A stretch of DNA of 64,000 nucleotides from an uncultured Flavobacteriaceae bacterium (GTDB taxonomy: Bacteria > Bacteroidota > Bacteroidia > Flavobacteriales > Flavobacteriaceae): assembly GCA_947494715.1 (NCBI GenBank), contig CANLWG010000016.1, positions 62,001 through 126,000 of the forward strand. The letters run 5' to 3'. Positions within the stretch are counted from its first letter, which is position 1. Each line of letters begins with the position of its first letter. Shown here piece after piece: positions 53,509 to 62,948 of this stretch. The notes below the pieces were generated by a model that worked only from the letters and a program-made list of their open reading frames with translations, had not been told where the DNA came from and did no database searches. The translations under genes and the position numbers were made by a program.

Positions 53509-54567
53509 ATGAATATTGGAATTACAGGCACTGGAAGCTACCTCCCCGCTCAAATAATTGAAAATAGTGATTTTAGCGAATACGAATTTCTTAACGAGGA
53601 CGGCACCTCTTTCGAACATTCCAATACGGTTATTATAGAAAAGTTCAAGTCTATCACAGGAATTGGAGCACGGCGGTATGCCAAAGACCATTTGAACACT
53701 TCCGATCTTGCTTTTTTCGCAGCCGAAAAGGCCATTGCCGATGCCAGAATCAATAAGGAGGAACTGGACTACATCATTTTTGCGCATAATTTTGGAAATG
53801 TTCCCTTTGGGAAGACCCAAGCGGACACGGTACCTAGTTTGGCAACTCGTGTTAAACATCACTTAGAGATAAAAAATCCCAAATGTGTAGCTTACGATGT
53901 TTTGTTCGGATGTCCGGGATGGATAGAAGGTGTTATACAGGCCTACGCCTTTATCAAAAGTGGTATGGCCAAAAAATGTCTCGTCATCGGTGCCGAAACT
54001 CTCTCACGGGTAGTCGACAAGAACGATAGAGATTCCATGATCTACTCGGATGGGGCCGGAGCCGCAATTATTGAGCGATCCGCAAAAGCAGGAATGATTT
54101 TGTCGCACATTTCGGCAACCTATTCCTATGAGGAGGCCAATTTTTTGTTTTTTGGAACGTCCTATGATAAATCTGCAGAACAAGAAGTCAGCTATATTAA
54201 GATGTATGGGCGAAAAATATACGAATTTGCATTGACCCATGTACCTAACGCTATGAAGGAATGCTTGGACGAGAGTGGAATTTCAATCGCAGAATTGAAG
54301 AAAATATTTATCCATCAGGCCAATGAAAAAATGGACGAGGCCATTGTTAAAAGATTCTATGAACTCTACAACCTCGAAATGCCTAAGGGCATAATGCCCA
54401 TGAACATTGCGCAATTGGGCAATAGTTCCGTAGCAACCATTCCCACTTTATTGGATATGGTAAAATATGGAAAAATTGAAAATCAAAGTATCGCAAAAGG
54501 AGATGTTGTTATCTTTGCAAGTGTTGGCGCGGGTATGAATATAAACGCCATCGTTTATAGGGTTTGA
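53509..54567 (+). CDS. Ketoacyl-ACP synthase III-like enzyme
   Basis: A FabH-type condensing enzyme of 352 aa from the ATG at 53509 (MNIGITGTGSYLPAQIIENS). The frame from 53464 begins with TTG and adds a non-family stretch. The Cys-His-Asn triad is present: C135 in LFGCPGW, H269 in IHQAN and N305 in LGNSSVATIP. It is longer than FabH by an insertion near residues 25-45 and a long loop after 200, so it is a KAS III family member rather than the fatty-acid starter FabH. It heads a cluster with a methyltransferase-like gene (65-base gap) and a GT2 glycosyltransferase, suggesting a role in an unknown lipid or secondary metabolite. Confidence 0.9.
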   Translation: MNIGITGTGSYLPAQIIENSDFSEYEFLNEDGTSFEHSNTVIIEKFKSITGIGARRYAKDHLNTSDLAFFAAEKAIADARINKEELDYIIFAHNFGNVPFGKTQADTVPSLATRVKHHLEIKNPKCVAYDVLFGCPGWIEGVIQAYAFIKSGMAKKCLVIGAETLSRVVDKNDRDSMIYSDGAGAAIIERSAKAGMILSHISATYSYEEANFLFFGTSYDKSAEQEVSYIKMYGRKIYEFALTHVPNAMKECLDESGISIAELKKIFIHQANEKMDEAIVKRFYELYNLEMPKGIMPMNIAQLGNSSVATIPTLLDMVKYGKIENQSIAKGDVVIFASVGAGMNINAIVYRV

Positions 54568-54632
54568 AAGTTTAAGGTTTTGTGACCTAAAGCCTAAAAT
54601 GCCGAAAATCCAAAGTCATTTAAGCCAAAAAA

Positions 54633-55184
54633 ATGTACGAAAAGACCTATCCAAATAAACGCTTTCGACATACTTTATCTTTTCTTCAGAAGCACATTTC
54701 TACCCATGAGTCTATCTTAGATTTAGGTGTTGAAAATCCTTTTTCGGAAATCATGTTGAAGCAGGGATATCCGGTGGAAAATACGAAGGGAGAGGACTTG
54801 GATGTTGACTTTTCCATAGTTCAAAACACCACTGCGGATGTGGTTACCGCTTTTGAGATATTTGAGCATTTGGTAGCACCGTTCAATGTTCTAAGGAAAA
54901 TAAAATCCAATAAGCTGGTTGCCAGTATCCCCTTGCGACTATGGTTTTCGCCAGCTTACCAAAACAAATCCGACCCCTGGGATAGGCATTATCATGAATT
55001 TGAGGACTGGCAATTTAATTGGTTATTGGAAAAAGCGGGATGGGAAATCAAGGACACGGCCAAATGGACGAATCCCGTCAAAAAAATAGGTATACGTCCT
55101 TTACTGAGAAGTTTTACACCAAGATATTATATCGTTTATGCGGTACGAAAAAATGAGGATTCTGAATTTAGCACTCAGAACTAG
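54633..55184 (+). CDS. Methyltransferase-like protein with degenerate SAM motif
   Basis: A 183-aa protein with the class I methyltransferase outline: motif I in SILDLGVENPFSEIML, a VVTAFEIFEHLVAPFNVLRKI stretch as in methyltransferase 11/23 families, and a late YYIVYAVRK strand. The glycine loop of motif I is altered (DLGVENP instead of DxGxGxG), and the acidic GEDLDVDF follows it. SAM binding is therefore uncertain. It sits between the KAS III-like gene and the GT2 gene (8-base gap to the latter), so it is likely to modify the same product. The central WDRHYHEFEDWQF segment is typical of relatives. Confidence 0.78.
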   Translation: MYEKTYPNKRFRHTLSFLQKHISTHESILDLGVENPFSEIMLKQGYPVENTKGEDLDVDFSIVQNTTADVVTAFEIFEHLVAPFNVLRKIKSNKLVASIPLRLWFSPAYQNKSDPWDRHYHEFEDWQFNWLLEKAGWEIKDTAKWTNPVKKIGIRPLLRSFTPRYYIVYAVRKNEDSEFSTQN

Positions 55185-55192
55185 TAATCATC

Positions 55193-56050
55193 ATGAACTA
55201 TTACATTATAATACCTGCCCACAATGAAGAAGCCTTTTTGGCGGATACGCTGAATTCTGTTCAACTACAGACTTTACCCCCAAAAAAAGTTATTGTGGTA
55301 AATGATAATTCAACTGATGGCACGGAATCCATTATAGATGATTTTATAAGAGGTAACCCCCTTTTTGAGAAACTCAATAGTACATCCTCAACGGATCATT
55401 TGCCTGGCCGCAAGGTAATCAATGCTTTCAATAAGGCTTTGGAGACACTGGATGGAACATATGATTTTTTGGTAAAACTTGATGCAGATATCATCTTGCC
55501 CCATAATTATTTTGAAAAAATTTCAGAAATATTCAGAGCACATCCTGAAGTTGGAATAGCTGGTGGATTTGCCTATGAAAAAGATGTTAACGGAGAATGG
55601 GAATTGAACCATCCCATGAACAAAGACCATGTAAGGGGTGCGTTCAAAGCCTATACCAAGGCATGTTTTATAGCCATAAACGGGCTTAGAAATGCCATGG
55701 GATGGGATACCGTTGATGAGCTTTTGGCCCAATATCATGGTTTTAAGATCTTTACCGAGGAGGCGCTTAGGGTTAAGCATTTGCGTCCAACGGGAAAAGC
55801 ATATAACAAGAAAGCAAGATTATTGCAAGGAGAAGCAATGTACACTATGGGTTACGGAATTCTGCTTAGTAGTATGGCTTCCTTGAAAATGGCTTTAAAA
55901 CAGCGAAATTTAAGTGTCTTTTTTCACAACCTTAAAGGTTTTTTCAATGCCAGGAAAAATAAAACTCCCTATTTGATATCTGAAAAAGAGGCAAAGTTTA
56001 TCAGAACCCTGAGATGGAAGAACGTCGGAAACAAACTTTTAAATAAATAA
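55193..56050 (+). CDS. Family 2 glycosyltransferase
   Basis: A 285-aa GT-A fold enzyme. IIIPAHNEEAFLADTLNSVQ starts the nucleotide-binding domain, VVNDNSTDGT follows, and the metal-binding DxD is FLVKLDADIILP. AGGFAYEKDVNG is the mid-domain segment, and the catalytic-base region is DTVDELLAQYHGFK. The C-terminal 90 residues have a hydrophobic stretch (MGYGILLSSMASLKMAL) and basic tail suited to membrane contact. It is the third gene of the KAS III-methyltransferase-GT2 group and starts 8 bases after the preceding stop. Donor and acceptor are unknown; a lipid acceptor is plausible from context. Confidence 0.9.
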   Translation: MNYYIIIPAHNEEAFLADTLNSVQLQTLPPKKVIVVNDNSTDGTESIIDDFIRGNPLFEKLNSTSSTDHLPGRKVINAFNKALETLDGTYDFLVKLDADIILPHNYFEKISEIFRAHPEVGIAGGFAYEKDVNGEWELNHPMNKDHVRGAFKAYTKACFIAINGLRNAMGWDTVDELLAQYHGFKIFTEEALRVKHLRPTGKAYNKKARLLQGEAMYTMGYGILLSSMASLKMALKQRNLSVFFHNLKGFFNARKNKTPYLISEKEAKFIRTLRWKNVGNKLLNK

Positions 56051-56053
56051 AAC

Positions 56054-56088
56054 AAAAAACCGCAAGGTCTACCCCTGCGGTTTTTTTA
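56054..56088. terminator. Bidirectional terminator
   Basis: AAAAAACCGCA (56054-56064) pairs with TGCGGTTTTTT (56076-56086) around an 11-base loop. T-runs are present after the stem on both strands. It ends the GT2 operon on the plus strand and the bamA-ompH operon on the minus strand. Confidence 0.85.
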
Positions 56089-56107
56089 CTTTAAGAATTG
56101 TTCTTTA

Positions 56108-56617
56108 TTAAATTCCCAATTCTGCCTTTACTTCCGGCAAAATATCTTTACCCTTTGCTACTATAATAGGTCCACCGGCCTGGGCATCAATAACGTAGTC
56201 AAAACCTTGGGCCGCAGATACTTTTTCAATAGCCGCCTTGGCCTTTTCCATAATAGGCTGAATAAGTTCCGCTTGTTTTTTACCTAACTCTTGCTGTGCA
56301 GCTTGCTGTGCCTCCCCTATACTCTTTTGAAAACCCTGTAACTCAAGGACCCTTTTTTCATTTTCTTCCCTGGTTTTGGAAGGAGCCTCATTTTCGTATT
56401 GGGTAGATTTGTTCTGCAATTCCGTCATGGAACTTTCAATATCCGCTCTATATGTTTCCTGAAGCTTTTTAAGTTCGGCTTCGGCAGCTTTCATCTCCGG
56501 CATGGCGGACAACAACTGGGTCACATCAATATGCGCAATCTTGCTCTGGGCATTTACAAAACTGGTCGCGGCTATAAATAAAACTAGTGCTACAGCTATC
56601 CTTCTTACTTGTTTCAT
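56108..56617 (-). CDS. OmpH/Skp family periplasmic chaperone, copy 2
   Basis: A 169-aa OmpH/Skp protein with a signal peptide (VALVLFIAATSFVNAQ). The mature start SKIAHIDVTQLLSAMPEMKAAE and the C-terminal AQGFDYVIDAQAGGPIIVAKG are the beta core of the fold, with the coiled-coil arms (TYRADIESSMTELQNKSTQYENEAP to AQQAAQQELGKKQAELI) between. It binds unfolded outer-membrane proteins on their way to BamA. The gene is last in the uppS-bamA-ompH run, 153 bases after a first OmpH gene, and is closed by a terminator. Length is close to E. coli Skp. Confidence 0.93.
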   Translation of the reverse strand: MKQVRRIAVALVLFIAATSFVNAQSKIAHIDVTQLLSAMPEMKAAEAELKKLQETYRADIESSMTELQNKSTQYENEAPSKTREENEKRVLELQGFQKSIGEAQQAAQQELGKKQAELIQPIMEKAKAAIEKVSAAQGFDYVIDAQAGGPIIVAKGKDILPEVKAELGI

Positions 56618-56770
56618 GAGTTAAATTTTAATTGTTTTTAATGGTCTCACGGAACCTTGGTTAATCAAATAAATATTTTTTCAAATTTAATTATTTGTTT
56701 AATCAGGCCAATTCCATGAATTTTGATTCTAATTTTTGAGTGTTAATTATGGTTAAAAGCTTTTTTTATC

Positions 56771-57613
56771 TTAGTTAGTGGAATCATTTTCGTCTTCGGC
56801 TTCAGTTTCTTGTTTTTTTCGAGCTTCTATTTTGGCTTTTCGTTTTGCCTCACGTTCCTCCAAAAGCTTTTTCCTTCTTGCCTCATATGCCTTTTTACGC
56901 TCTTCCCTTAATTTCAATTGCTCCGCTCTCTTTTCATCTGCCGTTTTGGCCCTGGCTTCCGAGGCCTGTTCCGCTTTTTCTTTTCGTTCTTTAAGAGCAT
57001 CGCTCATTTCCTCTTCGGCCGGTTCCCCTTCAAAATCCTGAAGTCGACTCCTAGTCTCTGCCTTCTTCTTGGGTTTGCTAATTTTTCGGGTCCTGGCAAT
57101 ACCCCTTAAAATCAAATCGCTAATATCGTGCCTTTTTTCGGAGTACAACATTACAACATCCGCTGATTTATCAAAAATAAAATCATACTTTTTGTTGGCC
57201 CCTATTTTTTGTACCTCATTGAACACTTGATCTTGTATGGGTTGGATAAGCTGGCGTTTTTGTATGACAAGATCTCCCTGCGGACCAAATCGATCTTGCT
57301 GATATTCCAACATTTCCTTCTCCAAAATCTGTATTTCCTCCTCACGTTCGGTAATGAGTTCATCAGTCAACAATACCTTTTCCGCCATAAGATCCTTTTT
57401 CATTTGATCGACCGAGCTTTGCTTCTGCTCAATTTCCACTTTCCATTTTTGTACCTTAGACTCCAATTGCTCGCTGGCTTCCCTATACTCCTCAACGTTT
57501 TCCAAAATATATTCCATGTCCACATACGCAATCCGAACTCCGCGCTGGGCTTGGGAACACCATGAAAACAGCACGATTGATAAGATTAAAAGAACGTTTG
57601 ATTTTTGCTTCAT
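56771..57613 (-). CDS. OmpH/Skp family protein with charged C-terminal tail, copy 1
   Basis: A 280-aa OmpH protein with a signal peptide (VLLILSIVLFSWCSQAQ). Residues 25-175 are the Skp-like core with RIAYVDMEYILENVEEY, a long coiled coil and YDFIFDKSADVVMLYSEK. Beyond that is a tail of about 105 residues that is almost only Lys, Arg, Glu and Ala (AEQLKLREERKKAYEARRKK to AKRKAKIEARKKQ), which is not part of Skp. The tail may form a long charged helix or bind nucleic acid, membrane or peptidoglycan. It follows bamA by 92 bases on the same strand and precedes a second, ordinary OmpH gene. Confidence 0.9.
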   Translation of the reverse strand: MKQKSNVLLILSIVLFSWCSQAQRGVRIAYVDMEYILENVEEYREASEQLESKVQKWKVEIEQKQSSVDQMKKDLMAEKVLLTDELITEREEEIQILEKEMLEYQQDRFGPQGDLVIQKRQLIQPIQDQVFNEVQKIGANKKYDFIFDKSADVVMLYSEKRHDISDLILRGIARTRKISKPKKKAETRSRLQDFEGEPAEEEMSDALKERKEKAEQASEARAKTADEKRAEQLKLREERKKAYEARRKKLLEEREAKRKAKIEARKKQETEAEDENDSTN

Positions 57614-57704
57614 TGTATTTTCGTTTTATCCAATAGAAAATATCATGCCAAAATTACTAAAACTTTTAAAATGAAAGGATTAGCTACTGTCACGATTTCC
57701 AAAT

Positions 57705-60326
57705 CTAAAACTGTTGGCCAATGATGAAGTGCGTCTGCCATCCGCTTGGGCCTGCTTGGGGGCTGACATTATCTGGATCAAACCCATACCCAAAATCAAT
57801 ACCCAATAGACCAAATGCCGGCATAAATATCCGAAGCCCCGCCCCGACCGATCGTTTTAACTCAAACGGATTAAACTCCTGAAAATTGTTGAAAGCGTTC
57901 CCTGCTTCCAAAAAAGTTAGGGCAAAAATAGATGCGGAAGGTTTTAACGTAAGCGGATATCTTAATTCCAAAGAGAATTTATTATAAACCAATCCACCCT
58001 CCTGTCTTCCTGTTGTACGGTTTATGGGGGTCAATGATTGGTTTTCATATCCCCTTAACTGTATGATGTCCCTTCCGTCCAGGGTGAAGTTCCCAAGACC
58101 ATCCCCCCCAACAAAAAACCGTTCAAAGGGAACGTCTCCTATATCGGTATTGTAACTACCTAAAAAACCAAATTCCGCATTAGATCGTAATACCAATGTT
58201 TTATCCGCACTACCGACTAAAGTGGTATACCAATCCCCTTTAAACTTGATTTTGTAATACTCCAACCACTTAAAACGCTCTTCCTCCAGTGCCTCGCGCC
58301 TATCATTAAGCAATATGGATTGGGGATCATTGGGATCTAGCTGACTGATTTCTTCCAAGAGCTCCTCACTTTCGTCCCGAATAGCCTTGAAGTCTTTGTT
58401 GCTAAAAAGGGAGTAGGGTGGTGTTAGTTTTGTAGTAATCTCAAAATTAGATCCTCCACGTGGAAATATGCGCCCTCCGGAAGTTGCGTTTCTTGATATA
58501 CCCAATGTATAGGTAAACGAATTGGATGACCCGTTACCAAAACTGAACAATCCAATATTATAATTGTTAAAATCGTATAGCTGATATCCCAAGGAATGGG
58601 AAATTGTAAAGAAATCATCAGGCCATTGTACTCTTTTGGCAAGTCCGGTGGATATTCCGGTAATGGCAAAACCTCGGCTTTTATCCACATCTATTCTTCC
58701 CCTACTATCAAAACTGGTCCCGAACTGCTGTGTCCTAGATAGGGACAGATTAAAACGTACAGGTTTCTTGCCTCCCAACCAGGGCTCGGAAAAGTTGAGG
58801 CTATATACCCTAAAAGTTCTACTGGCCTGGACCCTAACGGCAAAAGTCTGTCCATCTCCCATGGGAACTGGTTTATAGGCTTCCCCCTTAAGCAAGTTCT
58901 TTATGGAAAAATTACTGAACGAAAGTCCCAAGGTACCAATAAAACCTCCTCCTCCATAACCTCCCTGCAATTCTATCTGACTGGAACCGGATTCTACCAA
59001 ACTATAGGCAATATCAACGGTACCTTCGTTGGGATTGGGATTCTGTATGTCCGGCTTTATCTGCTCCGCATCAAAATAGCCGAGCTGTCCCAATTCTCGA
59101 ATACTTCTAATAATATCCGATTTATTGTATTTCTGACCAGGGCGTGTACGAAGCTCCCTAAAGATAACATGATCATTGGTCTTGTCATTTCCTGAAACCG
59201 TAATATGGTCCAAGAATGTTTCCTTGCCCTCGATAATTCTAATTTCGAAATTTATGGTATCATTCTCTGCCGAGACCTCAACAGGGTTAATACTGGAAAA
59301 AAGATAACCATTGTTCTGATATAGACTGCTCAAATCCTGCGCATCTGGTTTGGAATCGTCGGCAATTCGTTCTCTGAGCAACACTCCATTATAGGTAGCC
59401 CCTTTTTTGATACCAAGTACCTGGCTCAACTGTCTATCGGTATACACACTGTTTCCGACAAAATCTATATCACCAAAATAGTATTTGTCGCCTTCCTCGA
59501 CCGCAATTTTAATATTGATATTATTCTCATCTATTTTGATTATGGAGTCCGATAGTATTCGGGCATCCCTATATCCATTTTCCGCATATTTGTCCACCAA
59601 AAGTGCGAGATCGTTTTCATAGTCTTCCTCTATGAATTTGGATTTTTTCCAAAACCTGCCCAATCTCTTTTCCTTGGTCTTCTTAAAGGCTTTTCGCAAT
59701 TTCTTGCTTTTGAGCTTTTCATTTCCTTCGAAAATAATATCCTTAATCTTAACCTTATCGCCCTTGTTTACGTTGATGACCATCTTCTGCGCATTGGTCT
59801 CCGAAGTGTCGTTAGCCGTTATTATGGAAACCCGGGCATTTAGAAACCCTTGCTTTTGATACTTATTTTGAAGGTAGTTTTTGGTGTTTGCAATTAAACT
59901 TTCGGTAATCTTTTTACCCTTCTTAAGATCGGTATCCTTTACAATGTCATCTACCTTCCTTTTTTTAATACCATTTATGGTAACTTTGGACAAAGTAGGG
60001 CGTTCTATTATATTTAGTTCCAGAAAAACTTCTTCTCCTTCTACTTTAGTAATATAAAAATCTATATCGCTAAAAAGTTCTAGTCCCCACAGTTTTTTTA
60101 TGACCCCGCTTATTTGCTCCCCGGGAACTGTAATGGGTTGCCCTACCCTAAGGCCGGTATAGGTCTTAACGGTCTGCTCGTTATAACTCTGCAATCCGGT
60201 AACCTCCAAACCTCCAAGAATATATTTTTTCCCCTCCTCATATGAGGTTACTTGGGCGAAGGTGAATGTGGTGATGAAGAGTAAAAGGAAGGTAATCAGT
60301 GGTTCAAGAGATATGAACCTTTTCAT
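57705..60326 (-). CDS. bamA: Outer-membrane assembly factor BamA
   Basis: BamA inserts beta-barrel proteins into the outer membrane. The start at 60326 is preferred because it begins a signal peptide (MKRFISLEPLITFLLLFITT, cut near FAQ) 4 bases after the uppS stop; the frame from 60359 overlaps uppS. The 873-aa product has POTRA repeats in the first 390 or so residues (KYILGGLEVTGLQSYNEQTV, FLDHITVSGNDKTNDHVIFREL) and a C-terminal barrel with the RGYENQSLTP lid-lock motif (L6 loop) and final Phe in HFIIGQQF. Neighbours are uppS upstream and two OmpH chaperone genes downstream, the conserved Bacteroidota arrangement. Confidence 0.96.
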   Translation of the reverse strand: MKRFISLEPLITFLLLFITTFTFAQVTSYEEGKKYILGGLEVTGLQSYNEQTVKTYTGLRVGQPITVPGEQISGVIKKLWGLELFSDIDFYITKVEGEEVFLELNIIERPTLSKVTINGIKKRKVDDIVKDTDLKKGKKITESLIANTKNYLQNKYQKQGFLNARVSIITANDTSETNAQKMVINVNKGDKVKIKDIIFEGNEKLKSKKLRKAFKKTKEKRLGRFWKKSKFIEEDYENDLALLVDKYAENGYRDARILSDSIIKIDENNINIKIAVEEGDKYYFGDIDFVGNSVYTDRQLSQVLGIKKGATYNGVLLRERIADDSKPDAQDLSSLYQNNGYLFSSINPVEVSAENDTINFEIRIIEGKETFLDHITVSGNDKTNDHVIFRELRTRPGQKYNKSDIIRSIRELGQLGYFDAEQIKPDIQNPNPNEGTVDIAYSLVESGSSQIELQGGYGGGGFIGTLGLSFSNFSIKNLLKGEAYKPVPMGDGQTFAVRVQASRTFRVYSLNFSEPWLGGKKPVRFNLSLSRTQQFGTSFDSRGRIDVDKSRGFAITGISTGLAKRVQWPDDFFTISHSLGYQLYDFNNYNIGLFSFGNGSSNSFTYTLGISRNATSGGRIFPRGGSNFEITTKLTPPYSLFSNKDFKAIRDESEELLEEISQLDPNDPQSILLNDRREALEEERFKWLEYYKIKFKGDWYTTLVGSADKTLVLRSNAEFGFLGSYNTDIGDVPFERFFVGGDGLGNFTLDGRDIIQLRGYENQSLTPINRTTGRQEGGLVYNKFSLELRYPLTLKPSASIFALTFLEAGNAFNNFQEFNPFELKRSVGAGLRIFMPAFGLLGIDFGYGFDPDNVSPQAGPSGWQTHFIIGQQF

Positions 60327-60330
60327 ATCG

Positions 60331-61071
60331 CTAGTTGAGTTGTTCGCTAGTTTTTCCAAATCGTCGTTCTCTGTTCTGGTAATTACGGATGGCCTCTACC
60401 AAATGTTTCTCACTAAAATCGGGCCAAAATACGTCAATAAAATATAATTCCGCATACGCTATCTGCCAAAGCAAAAAATTGCTGATCCTGTGTTCCCCAC
60501 TAGTACGAATCAACAAGTCTACATCTGGTAAATTGTGCGTGTAAAGATGGCTATTTATAATGGTTTCATCAATATTTTCAGGAGAAATTATATTATTTTT
60601 AACTTTGGTACTTATCCGCTGTACGGCATTTTTCAATTCCTCGCGAGCACCGTAGCTAAGGGCTAAAGTAAGGGTCATCCCAGTATGGTCATCCGTTTTT
60701 TGCATAACCTCCAACAACTCGTCCTGAGCCTTTTTTGGCAATGAACCGATATCACCAATGGTGTTTAACCTAACATTGTTTTCCTTAAAAGTCCTGAGTT
60801 CTTTTTTTAGGGAGGAGACCAAAAGTTTCATCAAGGTATCCACTTCCAGTTTTGGGCGTTTCCAATTTTCTGTAGAAAATGTATAGAGTGTTAGGAATTG
60901 TATCCCGATTTTGACGCAGTCTTCCACTGTATTTCGAACGGTGCGTACCCCATTCTCATGTCCAAAGACCCTTAGTCTCCCTCTTTCTTTTGCCCATCTT
61001 CCATTACCATCCATGATAATGGCCAAGTGTTTCGGGAGATTTTCACGATTGATGTTTTGCAAAGTACCCAT
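60331..61071 (-). CDS. uppS: Isoprenyl transferase (undecaprenyl diphosphate synthase)
   Basis: UppS adds cis-isoprene units to make the C55 carrier of peptidoglycan and other surface polymers. The ATG at 61069-61071 gives 246 aa (MGTLQNINRENLPKHLAIIM); the TTG two codons upstream is an unlikely start. Catalytic D21 is in IIMDGNGRWAKERG. FLTLYTFSTENWKRP and LLIRTSGEHRISNFLLWQIAYAELYF are the other conserved blocks. It lies 4 bases upstream of bamA and 8 bases after the DUF6089 stop. Identity is secure. Confidence 0.96.
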   Translation of the reverse strand: MGTLQNINRENLPKHLAIIMDGNGRWAKERGRLRVFGHENGVRTVRNTVEDCVKIGIQFLTLYTFSTENWKRPKLEVDTLMKLLVSSLKKELRTFKENNVRLNTIGDIGSLPKKAQDELLEVMQKTDDHTGMTLTLALSYGAREELKNAVQRISTKVKNNIISPENIDETIINSHLYTHNLPDVDLLIRTSGEHRISNFLLWQIAYAELYFIDVFWPDFSEKHLVEAIRNYQNRERRFGKTSEQLN

Positions 61072-61079
61072 ATGCAAAG

Positions 61080-61781
61080 TTACTCAAAACAATCGGAGCA
61101 CGGTTTTCTGCCAAAAGTGTAGGTCAAGGTTACTCCCGAAAAGACATACCAATCGTCGCTTAGAATATTTCCAAACTCGGGTCCTGGGTTAATTTGTTGC
61201 ATCACATTGGATTTTTCAGGATTGCTTCCATCGAGATTATCCGTAAAGGTGTATCTAGCGCCTATCTCCGCCCCCAGTATTAAAAATTGGTTGAGACGCA
61301 ATTTGGCACCCACAGTCATTGGAATGGCAAAAGACCCATCCCTTTGATTGGCATTGATAAATTGACCGGCATCAAAATAGTTATAATCATACCTAAAGTA
61401 TGTTAATCCAGTATATAAATATGGAGTAAATGCTGGACCTAGCTTATGAAGGTTGTATTCTACAAAATTAAATTCCAATCCCGCGGAGGCCTCTAAAATG
61501 GAATTATCCATGACGAAACCTCTTTGTTGTCTTGAGGAGATACTGGATTTGGAGTCATCAGCAGTAAACTTTCCATAGATAACACTTGCCCGCCAAGCAT
61601 ATCTTTTGCTCTTGTTCCATTTGAACAATCCCCCAATGGCTATATCGGATGGCAGAATATAGTTGGTCCTTCCTACATCCCCAATAACATTGGCCGCTCC
61701 AAAAAAACCTCCTATTTCATACGTTTGGGCGCTCAACTTAAAACTGATCAAAACAAGAATTACGATAATGTATCGCCTCAT
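61080..61781 (-). CDS. DUF6089 family outer-membrane barrel protein
   Basis: A 233-aa exported protein from the ATG at 61779-61781 (signal MRRYIIVILVLISFKLSAQ). The frame 9 bases longer starts with TTG. The body YEIGGFFGAANVIGDVGRTNYILPSDIA and the alternating strands ending VFSGVTLTYTFGRKPCSDCF match DUF6089, a Bacteroidota family of small predicted beta-barrels always found next to uppS and bamA. It may help outer-membrane assembly, but no activity is known. The C-terminal CSDC pair is a candidate disulfide or metal site. It is co-transcribed with uppS (8-base gap). Confidence 0.87.
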   Translation of the reverse strand: MRRYIIVILVLISFKLSAQTYEIGGFFGAANVIGDVGRTNYILPSDIAIGGLFKWNKSKRYAWRASVIYGKFTADDSKSSISSRQQRGFVMDNSILEASAGLEFNFVEYNLHKLGPAFTPYLYTGLTYFRYDYNYFDAGQFINANQRDGSFAIPMTVGAKLRLNQFLILGAEIGARYTFTDNLDGSNPEKSNVMQQINPGPEFGNILSDDWYVFSGVTLTYTFGRKPCSDCFE

Positions 61782-61889
61782 AAATTCCAAAAGTTTGCGA
61801 ATACACCAATTTTGGCCTACTCAATTGGTTATATTCCCGTTCTCTCTTGATAAACAGCTTTTAGTTATATTTATTGTTCCAAGGAAGTG

Positions 61890-62774
61890 TCAATTACGTC
61901 GATCTTCTCCCCATAATAGTTTATTCCGAAGGGTTTTTAAGAAGCTTTCAGAAGTGTATTCTATCATCTTTACAGTAAAATCAGCTTTTTCTACAGTTAT
62001 TTCCGTTCCATTTTCTACCGATGCGATTCTGGAATCCAAAGAAATCAGATGATGTTCTTCCCTACCTGAAACTTTCAAGCGTATAACGGTTTCATCTGAA
62101 ATAACCAAAGGCCTTGCATTAAGGTTATGTGGTGCTATGGGAGTTAGGACCAAAGATTTTGCCGTGGGGATAATAACCGGCCCGCCACAGCTCAAAGAGT
62201 AGCCTGTGGATCCGGTAGGTGTAGAAACAATGAGCCCGTCCGCCCAATAAGACGTTAGATATTCCCCATCCAAATGCGTCTCTACGGTAATCATGGAAGT
62301 GGTATCCTTTCTACTTACGGTCACCTCGTTAAGTGCAAAATTTAAGTCTTCAAATTCGGGAATACTCGAATCTGAGCTTACCTTAACTAGGCTTCTTTCC
62401 ACAATGTGGTAATCTCCTTTTACAAATTCCTGGACTACTTTTCTAACATCTTCCTTTTTAAAGGTGGACAAAAAACCCAAACGACCTGTATTGACCCCAA
62501 CGATTGGGATACCCAAATCCCTTACATACGTAGTTGCCCTTAAGATATTTCCATCCCCCCCAAAACTTACGAACATATCATATGAACTGTCCAATCCCTC
62601 AAAAGCGGTGAAGGTTCTGAAATCCTTTACGCCAGGGTGGCTATGGGATAAAAAGGTGTGGAAATTTTTCTCAATGGATATCTCAGCGGATATGGCTCGG
62701 AGTTCTTCCAATAATTCCTCAACAAAATCCGAGGTCGTTTCTTGATGCGTTTGGCCATATATAGCAACTTTCAT
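61890..62774 (-). CDS. nadK: NAD kinase
   Basis: Makes NADP from NAD and ATP. The 294-aa product has the diacylglycerol-kinase-like motif FGGDGNILRA with catalytic D74, the NTGRLGFLSTF loop (about 95-105), the ribose-binding FALNEV (N149-E150), and STPTGSTGYSLSCGGPVIIP. Start is the ATG at 62772-62774. It is 108 bases upstream of DUF6089 on the same strand and follows the CBS-domain gene by 174 bases, as is common in flavobacteria. It supplies NADPH for the biosynthetic genes nearby, but the linkage is probably general. Confidence 0.95.
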   Translation of the reverse strand: MKVAIYGQTHQETTSDFVEELLEELRAISAEISIEKNFHTFLSHSHPGVKDFRTFTAFEGLDSSYDMFVSFGGDGNILRATTYVRDLGIPIVGVNTGRLGFLSTFKKEDVRKVVQEFVKGDYHIVERSLVKVSSDSSIPEFEDLNFALNEVTVSRKDTTSMITVETHLDGEYLTSYWADGLIVSTPTGSTGYSLSCGGPVIIPTAKSLVLTPIAPHNLNARPLVISDETVIRLKVSGREEHHLISLDSRIASVENGTEITVEKADFTVKMIEYTSESFLKTLRNKLLWGEDRRN

Positions 62775-62948
62775 TGAATTTGGCTTTGGGAATCGAAAAA
62801 ATCAGCTACCGTCTTCATTGAAATTCTTGAAGGACATGAACCTATTTTTTACTATCATTTAAATATGGATAAACTGAACAATCTTATTGTACTACATATA
62901 GAGTTTAGCCAACAGGGCTAAGAAACCAAAAAAAGCCTCATTGTCCTG

